NCBI GenBank assembly: GCA_022575985.1
Contig: JAKSXM010000272.1
Location: 4,588,001 to 4,652,000, forward strand
DNA from: Anagrus nilaparvatae
Taxonomy: Eukaryota > Arthropoda > Insecta > Hymenoptera > Mymaridae
DNA: 64,000 nucleotides
Direction: 5' to 3'
The notes under the pieces were generated by a model. It made no database searches. It was not told the origin of the DNA and saw only the letters and a list, made by a program, of their open reading frames with translations. Positions 56,536 to 64,000 of the stretch are shown here, piece after piece. The position numbers and the translations under genes were made by a program. Each line of letters begins with the position of its first letter. The first letter of the stretch is position 1.

Positions 56536-57310
56536 AAATTACAGTCATAAGATAATTATGGGTGATCTAAATATCGACATGTATGCTGATAGCAGCAATA
56601 CTGTTTCCGTAAAAAATCTTTTTAGTTAGTTATCACCCCGTTTAATTAACCATCGAGCAACACATCGTCCTCCAGGCTCTAGTATATGCAATACCTGGCT
56701 TGATGTTACGTGCGTGGACACTAATGAAACATTACTCAACTACCACAATAAAATTCCCCCTTTTTTAAGCGATCATAATCTCGATCTCATTGAAGTTGAA
56801 ATAAAAATTTGCATTCCGAAAATTCCCAGGGAGAGTTTCTCTTATAGAAAACTAAACAGCATAACTCCTAAAGCTATTAATGAGGTTTGGATTAGATCTG
56901 ATTGGTCAGCATTTGATAATAATTTTAATTTAGACAGTGCCGTCTCCAATCTCAGTGATAATTTACAGGCTGCAATTGACAAGCTCGCTCCACTTAAAAC
57001 TGTCAAACCTAAAAAGACTAAACATCCATGGACTGATGATAAGCTGAACTTTTTAATTCTAAAATGCAAGTCAATTGAACGCCGATATTTAAATTCCAAA
57101 AATGCTTCTCTACTGACAGACATTTTTCAAGTTACCGAGGAAATTGAATCGCTCTCTGAAGTCGCAGATAATACATTTTTACGTACAAGACTAGACGAAG
57201 CAATTGACAAAAATCGCGACATTTGGCGTGAAATGAGACATCTAGGACTGCTACCCACCCCTCGCAGTGATCTTCACGGATTCTCTCCGGATGATCTCAA
57301 TGTTTAGTTT
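56536..57310 (+). pseudogene. Non-LTR endonuclease C-terminal part
   Basis: IIMGDLNIDM near 56556 and FLSDHNLDLIEVE near 56760 are the GDxN and SDH motifs of apurinic-type endonucleases that nick the target. After them the 197-codon frame (56714-57307) gives the linker region (HPWTDDKLNFLILKC, KNRDIWREMRHLGLLP) expected before the RT. A stop follows FSPDDLNV. Confidence 0.75.
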
Positions 57311-58595
57311 CAACTTCAACAATAGAAAATATTGATGAAACTAATGAGTTTATTAGTTCAGCATCCAATGATGGGTTTAGTCTTTCAGAAGTAACTCTAC
57401 AAGACGTAATTCTTGCAGTAGCCCATTTTTCATCGCCGGTGACTGGTACTGATGGCATACCTCATAAGATAGTTGCAAAGTCACTTCCGTCCTGGAAATC
57501 CGTTGCTCTCCTTTGTTTTTTGGCAAAAGTACTTGAAAAACTAGCACATGACCAGATAACCAACTATATTAGACAGAACAAGTTGATTGATCCATTACAG
57601 ACTGGTTTTAGACCCTACAGTAGTACAGAAACAGCCTTACTAAAATTAACAGAGGACATTAGGTATGGTACATCCTTCTCCAATCCCCTTGGAGTTAATC
57701 TTGGTGTCCCACAGGGATCAGTACTGGGTCCCCTCTTGTTCTGCCTCTATATTAATGATGTGAAGCAACATATAGACCCTTTTATATGCAGATGATTTGC
57801 AAATTTATGTGCAAGTTTCCCCTGAGAATATAAAGTGGACACTAGGGAAGCTTTCATCAGCGGCCAATAATATCAGCATTTGGGCCAACAACGTTTCCCT
57901 GCGACTTAACCCGGACAAGACAAAAGCTATATATTTTGGTACTAGCCATTTCGTTGCCCAACTAGACAAATTAAATCTACCTGGTGTGGTTGTAAGCGAG
58001 GGAGTCACTGTACCCTTCAATAGTGAAGTTACAAGTCTGGGAGTTATTCTAGATAAAAAGATGACTTGGGAATCGCACATCTCATTGGTTAGCAAAAAAG
58101 TTAACAGAGTACTTTACGCACTGCGCTTCATTAGGCAGTGCACAAACGAAGATCTACGAATTAAGCTTATACAAGCATTAGTGGTTACCCACTTAGTTTA
58201 TTGTATACCTAGACTGCTCGATAAACCTGAAAGACAGAATACCAAAATTGAGTAATACATGTTTAAGATACATCTATGGAATCGACAGGAACACACATGT
58301 TACTCCTTACAGAGACAAACTAGGGTGGTTAACCACAAATAATCGTAGGTTATATTTTATATTTATCATTATGTATAAAATCCTTCGTTTAAGACAGCCT
58401 GAATATCTGACTCACTTATTCAAAAAATACATTCCTGAAGAGACATGGTGACGCCTCATTCCAAGTAAAAGGTACAAAAAGCTGGAATTCTCTCCCATCA
58501 TCAATACAATTCCTTGCTTCAAATAATTCTTGTAAGGCAGGCTTATTAAAATATTTGAAAAATTTTAGCCATACATACAAAGATTCAGTCTTTTA
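57311..58595 (+). pseudogene. Non-LTR RT with internal deletion
   Basis: RT traces: TGTDGIPHKIVAKSL, FLAKVLEKLAHDQI, QTGFRPYSSTETALLKLTED, then directly GVNLGVPQGSVLGPLLFCL. The block normally lying between, which carries motif A and its catalytic Asp, is absent. The YADDLQIYV box is present but crosses a frame change near 57790. SLRLNPDKTKAIYFG and RYIYGIDRNTHVTPYRDKLG follow in two further frames. Non-functional. Confidence 0.8.
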
Positions 58596-58600
58596 ATAAT

Positions 58601-58998
58601 GTTTTATTAGTACTGAAATGCATCAGTATTACCAAAAACCACGTTATATTTTGCACGTGGTCCCTACCTCGTTTCGTATAGCTAGCGACCGAGGACCATG
58701 AAAACTGCTGGCTCACCGCCTATGAAATCTAACGGCAAGCGGAATTCCGCTTGTGGCTTGTGAAATATTTTTTCTTCGCAAACAGTTGTAAATGACTTAA
58801 AACGTAAGGAAAATTTAACAAAAAATTTTTTTCTTTTTTGAAATCTTTTTAAATTAATAATACTAATAATAATAATCTCATCATGCCGAAATACGGACAT
58901 CCCAAGTAAGCAAGAAAAAAAATTTTTTTTATTTTACAAATTTTCTTTAAGTTTCAAGTCATTTGACGAGATAAAAAATTCCTCTTGCCACAAGTGGA
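58601..58998. other. Fhos intron: no gene seen
   Basis: AT-rich with a GC-richer patch around 58640-58760 (ATTTTGCACGTGG and GGAATTCCGCTTGTGGC) that I cannot assign. Confidence 0.4.
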
Positions 58999-60511
58999 TT
59001 TTTGGTTCCTCAATGAGGAACCATTGTGATGGTTCAAATTATGATTATCGATTTTTTGGTATATAAGCACGTTTTGAGACCTTAGGACGGTTTTTATAAA
59101 AAGTCTGTATTTATATATATATATCTGTGTGTGTGTGCGTGTGGGTACGTATGTAATCAATGATATTTCACAAACATTATTTGAAACAATAAAAAATTAA
59201 GTTCAGCTCCAATTCTGGTCAATAAAATATTATTTTTACTTTTATTATGGAATTAAGACCTAATTTTTTTTTCAAAATGTACAAAAAAGTACTTTTTTTT
59301 TTTAATTTGGATGTAATACCTCATTTATTTCCATGAAAGTAGTTATATTTGAAAGTATGATTTTTACTCGATATCTTGAATCTGATATTTAATTTTTTGA
59401 AAAATTTTTTCCCAAAATTTTCGTCACAAAAAAATACAAAAAACACGAAATTTTTTTTCCCCTAGGACGTAGTACCTAATTTATTTCTATGAGAGTACTA
59501 GTTTTAGAAAGTTCGTTTATAGTAATTTTTTGAAACCGAATTTTTCAAAATTTTTTTCTCAATATTAAAAAAACAAAAAAATTTTAATAACTCCAATATT
59601 TTTTTTTTTGTGTAATACTTCATTTAGTTTCATAAAATTACTTATATTTGAATATATGGTTTTTATATTACTCGATATCTCAAATCTGATAATTAATTTT
59701 TTCAAAATAGGGAACTTGCATCGAAATTTTGCGTATATTTAAAAAGTTTGATATTTATAGAAACATTTTATTATTTTCTTTTTTTTAAATTTTGTTTTTT
59801 TAATTATTTATTAATTAATTAATTATTAAAAATGAATCAAATATTTGAAATTGTATCACGTGACTTTACAAATCTGTTATGTCACTACACCTCTTGGATC
59901 ATGCTGTCTCTCTTCCTCTTATTTATGTTTTAAAAAGTGTTAGTAAATATACGTAACCTGTACATAACTACATTAATATTAATTTGCAATTGTTTACAAA
60001 AACATTTTAATAAAAAAAGTTTTAAAAATATTAGCTAATTTATAAATTAATATTAAAAAAACAAAATTTTTCCGTATAATTGCATTTACAGTAAGGAAAT
60101 TTCGTACAATAATATTATTCTTACATGTGTGCGTTAGAAATTGTGTATTTCTTAAAGGGTGTTATGACGTCATATCACGTGACTGCGCTTGTGAATTCTT
60201 TTCGAATGTGCACTTTATTTTTCGAGTTTTTAATTAAAAATTACGAAAAAAATAAATAATTTTATTGAAAACTATTTATAAAAATGGAAAATGCACAACT
60301 AAACGAAAATACTGGTGTATAAAATATATATGAACTTGATTACATGCAAGTCCCCTATTTGTTCCAAAAAATTTTTGATCAATAAAAAAAACTTTAAATG
60401 TTAATAGAAATGTATGTATGATTGCATGCTTGTAATCGGTGATATTTGTGGCATATTGAAGTATTAACCTCATTGTTTGAGGAACCCTAGTGCCAGCTAG
60501 TTGGCAGGGTA
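58999..60511 (-). mobile_element. M4: family M copy, inverse, ~1.5 kb
   Basis: Begins TTGGTTCCTCAATGAGGAAC, then AAAAGTCTGTAT and a (TG)n (about 59126-59140). It has about three monomers (anchors near 59299, 59461, 59612), a divergent middle, and ends GAGGAACCCTAGTGCC with GCTAGTTGGCAGGGTA. The terminus is the exact inverse of the M1/M3 start in type. Confidence 0.75.
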
Positions 60512-61260
60512 TTTTTTCACTGTAGTAATATTTTTGAAGCTTTTTATGAAATACACGTAGGGTAAAATAAAATATAGAAGGGAAACACTTACCTGTTTTA
60601 TTAATTTTTTGAAAATTTTTGTCTTAAAATTTTTGTCATCAAATAATACAAAAAACACCTTTTTTTTCTTTATCAGTGTCTAATTTTTTTTTTTATGGAA
60701 AAAGCTAGTTTTAGAAATCTTATTTTTACTCAGTTTATCGGTTCTGATGCCTAAAATCGCGAAAATTTTATTCTTAAAATTTTTGCCAACAAAATATTAA
60801 AAAAACATTATTTTTTTTATTTTTGGGTGTAATATCAAATTTTCTCTTATGAAAGTACTAGTTTTAAAAATATCTTTAATACTGCATTTTTTGGATCTGA
60901 TACCTAATTATTTGAAATTTTTTTTTTTTCAATATTTTTTGCATTAGAAAATAAAAAAAAATGGTTCCCCAATTGAGAAACTAAAACACTATTCATAATC
61001 ATTAAATTTTCATTTTTAATTAAAAAATAGTAAAAATTGTTGTCTAATTATTTTCCCCATCCAAGAATAATTTTATTTTTTATTATAATTTTTGTTCTGC
61101 GTGTAATATCTAATTTTTTAAATGGAAGTTTACAATAAAAATATCAAGGAAAAGATGATTTTCAGTTTTATTTTTATTTTATTATACTTTATTAGATGAA
61201 GTAGACCATTAAGAATATTTTATTATTGCTTAATGAACCATAGTGGCAATAATTTGGCAA
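60512..61260 (-). mobile_element. M5: old family M fragment
   Basis: Monomer-like units (near 60680 and 60835), a GGTTCCCCAATTGAG string at 60963, and a degraded end TTAATGAACCATAGTGGCAA near 61240. The latter lines up with the end of M2. M4 appears to lie next to, or inside, this older copy. Confidence 0.5.
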
Positions 61261-61373
61261 TTTTTTTTTTAACTATACAATGGTTATTTTAGGACATTTA
61301 CAAAAACTGCTTATCGATAAACTAAAGTAACTAAATTTAATTACCAATACAGGAATATGTGCTGAAATCTTAC

Positions 61374-61887
61374 CTGATATTATCATCTAATTGTCTAATA
61401 GGCGAGTCTCTATCATTTCCATCTTCATGATGCAATACAGCTTCATAAATTTGAAATTGCCTGAGTAAATCGAGATCGGTACCAGGCTTTGTCATATATC
61501 TTTGTATAATAGCCTCAATGCCTTGCTCTTCTAAGCAATCAACTTGATCATAGTAAGTATCTTGATCAGGTATACCATTTAAACATTTATTGATGAGACT
61601 TGTGGCGTATATTAATAGTTCTGTATCTGCTGCATCATAATCTTTCAATAATTTCATAATATTTGTCCAAGGTATCATACCACGTGATGTATCGACTGAA
61701 CGTATTGCTCGTACTAATAATAAACTATTAGTTTCAATATATTCAACAAATACAAGTAATAATTTTAATGAAGTCTTTACAACTAGACGAAAACGACTGG
61801 CAATTAATGTATAAAGCCATTGGACTGTTTGACTATGTTCCATTACTCCATTCATTCCATCCACATAAAGCATAACTTGACCAAGCG
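61374..61887 (-). CDS. Fhos: FHOD-type formin Fhos, GBD/FH3 exon
   Basis: A 514-nt internal exon read on minus. Acceptor TTTTATAACAG precedes 61887 and donor ATATCAG/GTAAGA follows 61374. It encodes LGQVMLYVDGMNGVMEH, TVQWLYTLIASRFRLVVKT, LKLLLVFVEYIETN, ADTELLIYATSLINKCLNG, PDQDTYYDQVDCLEEQG and LLRQFQIYEAVLHHEDGN. This pattern closely follows the armadillo-like FH3 (DID) part of FHOD1/FHOD3 and Drosophila Fhos, which holds the formin inactive by binding its C-terminus. FHOD proteins bind and organise actin filaments. Strong codon conservation and intact splice sites indicate a functional exon. FH1 and FH2 domains are not in the window, nor is the N-terminus. Confidence 0.9.
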
Positions 61888-62194
61888 CTGTTATAAAAAT
61901 AATAAATAATATACTATTTATCTTATTGCATTTGCATTTTATAATTTATTTAATATATTTTTAAAATATGTATCATAAGCTTTTACTTTTGGAAAAAAAA
62001 TTACGTTTTTCCTTTTTTCAAATTTTAAATAGTATATCACGGAATATGCACAGAAAAATAAAGAATGTCCCAAATTATCCATAAATTGAACTGCGTTCAG
62101 GGAATTCTTTTTTTATCGCGAAGATTCGTAAATAGTTTTTCTCCGCTAGTGACAAAGAAACACGCTTTACCGTACGTGCAGCATGATCAGCAGT
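61888..62194. other. Fhos intron upstream of the FH3 exon
   Basis: AT-rich intronic DNA; nothing else seen. Confidence 0.5.
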
Positions 62195-62300
62195 AATCAG
62201 TACATAAGACAGCTAGACCGGTCTATTGGCGTCTATTGTTTAAGTTTAGCACTTGTGAGTATATGAACCAGGGATCGAATCCTGTTCAATTTTTTTTTTT
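62195..62300 (+). other. tRNA-like sequence (tRNA pseudogene or SINE head)
   Basis: AACCAGGGATCGAATCCTG (62265-62283) resembles a T-arm/B box, preceded by a D-arm-like GTCTATTGGCGTC and followed by a T-run (62290-62300) that could end Pol III transcription. Arms do not fold into a clean cloverleaf by eye, so an active tRNA is unlikely. Confidence 0.35.
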
Positions 62301-62950
62301 GCTTAATACTATTTTTATTTTAATTTAAATAAAAAATATAAAAATTAATATTATTTTTATATTGATATTTTTAAGATTAAAATCTAGCTAGACAAGTAAA
62401 ACAACAACTTATTTTACCATTAGCATAACCTAAATAACAAAATATTTAGCTTCTAAATATTTTTTTATTACTAATTTTATGTGCATTATTATTATTGTTT
62501 TATAATATTTAAATAATTTATATTTTTTACTGCTAAACTCATAATAATAATTAAAAAATTAAAACATTATCGTTCGGTAAATATTTTTCTTGAAACTTTT
62601 CTGCCGGACCACATATGGTCGAATTTAAATGTGAGATTTGTGTGAAACTCCAATATTTCTACATGTGTCGACCATAAATTTTAAATAACTTTCTTAGCAT
62701 GAGTTTCGCTTCCTTGTACCCATTTGTGGTTACAAGGGCCGTTTTTCAAAACGATTCTCTGAAAAAGAATTAAGTTGATACTATAGGGAGGAGGTATTAT
62801 TTTTCAGATTTTTAAACGAATTTGAGTATTCGATCAAACTAGGTGTCGCGTCATACGCAATCGTTCTATTTTTCATGTTTTTGTGTTAAATTCAAAGAAA
62901 AGGTTATATAGTAAAATTCTCTGCTGCTAAGAACAAATTAATTAATACAA
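62301..62950. other. AT-rich DNA, no gene seen
   Basis: No recognised feature. Confidence 0.5.
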
Positions 62951-63529
62951 ATTAAACTTAATTAATAAACAAATTAAAATTAATTAATAAACAAATTGTT
63001 TAAAAAATTTTGTGTATCATAGAGGTGGTTATGAAAATGATTGCAAGAATATCTCTAAAATCTTGTACAGTGTTTCCAGGCAAAAGTGTTTATCCTTCAA
63101 CCACTTACGCAAATACCATCCAAGAGCTATAACTCACATATCATGGAAAAACAAGTAAATAAATAATAAATAAATAAATATATGCCAAAGTAAGTAAAAA
63201 TAATAATTTGGCTGTTTTACTCATATACTTTAATTATATTTCAACTCTTAATTAATTAGGGAATCAGTATCTAATCAGTAACTTCATGTCGAGATAACAT
63301 TTGTCGAAATGTATCAAAATATCAAAATATCAAAAATTTGTTTATACTATCTTAATCTCGTGTAACTGGATCATAAATATTCATCAATAAATTACTTAAT
63401 TTTAATTTATTATTACTTATTAGCTAATATTCTTGCAATTATTTTCATAACCACCTCTATGATACACAAAATTTTTTAAACAATTTGTTTATTAATTAAT
63501 TTTAATTTGTTTATTAATTAAGTTTAATT
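62951..63529. repeat. P8: inverted repeat with ~100-bp arms
   Basis: 62951-63051 and 63427-63529 are inverse copies with about one mismatch (TTGTGTATCATAGAGGTGG and CATTTTCATAACC-type strings). The ~375-bp spacer has no ORF. Perhaps a MITE. Confidence 0.75.
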
Positions 63530-64000
63530 TTATTATTATTATTATTATTATTATTTATTTACCATAATTACAAACTTAAATTATACATTATACAATTTGG
63601 TATACAAAGCTTGAAATACTCCAGAGGCTATATTGAATTGCCTGTGCGGAGTTTGGTAGTTTAAAAACAAAAAAGAAATATACATAAAATAAAATTCAAA
63701 TAGTATCGAAATACAAGTATAGTAGTCATTTAAATTAAATAAGAAGAATAAATTTTTTTTTTTTTTTTCAATTATTTACAAACAAAGTTAACTGTGACTA
63801 ATTTACAAAATATAAGGTATAAATATGAATCAAATTGAGATAAAAATGAAAAAAAATAAAAATGTATGCTCTCCAGAAAATGCACCAATACAGATATAGA
63901 CCGACTAATTACAAACACTGAATTAGAAGTAAAAAAGAAAAAAAAAGAAAATAAAATATGACACTTTTAGAAGTCAATTAACATAATGTAAATAACAACG
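63530..64000 (-). other. (ATT)n microsatellite and AT-rich edge; possible non-LTR 3' end
   Basis: (ATT)n at 63530-63557. Read on minus it follows GGTAAATAAATAATAAT, much like the tails at 1582-1602 and 43799, so a CR1-like 3' UTR may extend to the right edge. No coding trace confirms this. Confidence 0.3.

Larger units (their letters stand above)
56536..58600 (+). mobile_element. Non-LTR retrotransposon (Jockey/I group), decayed
   Basis: 5'-truncated element with endonuclease, RT and C-terminal region in order on plus. The 3' limit is set only loosely, after the last coding trace near 58595. Several frameshifts and an internal deletion mark it as dead. Its C-terminal block is related to the fragment at 44.2 kb. 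Confidence 0.75.

Overview
This window is AT-rich eukaryotic DNA, most likely from an insect. No operons or bacterial-type genes are visible. It contains degenerate insect-type retrotransposons of several clades, Helitron ends, many long inverted-repeat DNA elements, and two spliced exons of one conserved cellular gene. A parasitoid wasp or another AT-rich insect would fit, but the species cannot be fixed from sequence alone.

Host gene. The only convincing cellular gene is the FHOD-type formin (Drosophila Fhos), on the minus strand. One exon at 61374-61887 encodes part of the GBD/FH3 armadillo region. A second at 36241-36515 encodes the following basic and serine-rich linker. Splice sites and phases match: a split Arg codon is completed across the junction. 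If this is right, a 24,858-bp intron separates them, and nearly everything between is mobile DNA. The region below 36241 would be the next intron or downstream sequence.

Left third (1-15.5 kb). A 3' fragment of a CR1/L2-like non-LTR retrotransposon (1-1602, plus) is inserted into a decayed BEL/Pao retrotransposon (1603-5371, minus). After repeats and AT-rich DNA comes a nearly full-length two-ORF R1-clade-like non-LTR element (8536-15312). It carries a 12-bp target duplication and sits inside a ~155-bp inverted-repeat MITE. It has two in-frame stops and a lost catalytic Asp.

Middle (16-36 kb). This is a mosaic of palindromic DNA elements nested in one another: a 3.6-kb palindrome holding a solo LTR, a 1.3-kb TIR element inside a 2.2-kb inverted repeat, an ~830-bp element with an unknown ORF (second copy at 51 kb), and a palindrome split by a Helitron-like element. 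There are also several copies of a repeat family (M) built of ~155-bp monomers, and a 2.6-kb palindrome with TTA flanks. Several pre-insertion sites survive in the opposite arm or in a sister copy, so the order of insertions can be read.

Right third (36.5-64 kb, mostly the Fhos intron). It holds more M copies, an AT-rich non-autonomous LTR element with 317-bp LTRs (42984-47289), a Penelope-like remnant, a 709-bp foldback element, a Helitron with both ends duplicated, and copia, R1-like and Jockey/I-group remnants. Upstream of the 61-kb exon lie a tRNA-like sequence and a short inverted repeat.

Limits: repeat boundaries were judged by eye and may be off by several bases; family names rest on motifs, not on searches.
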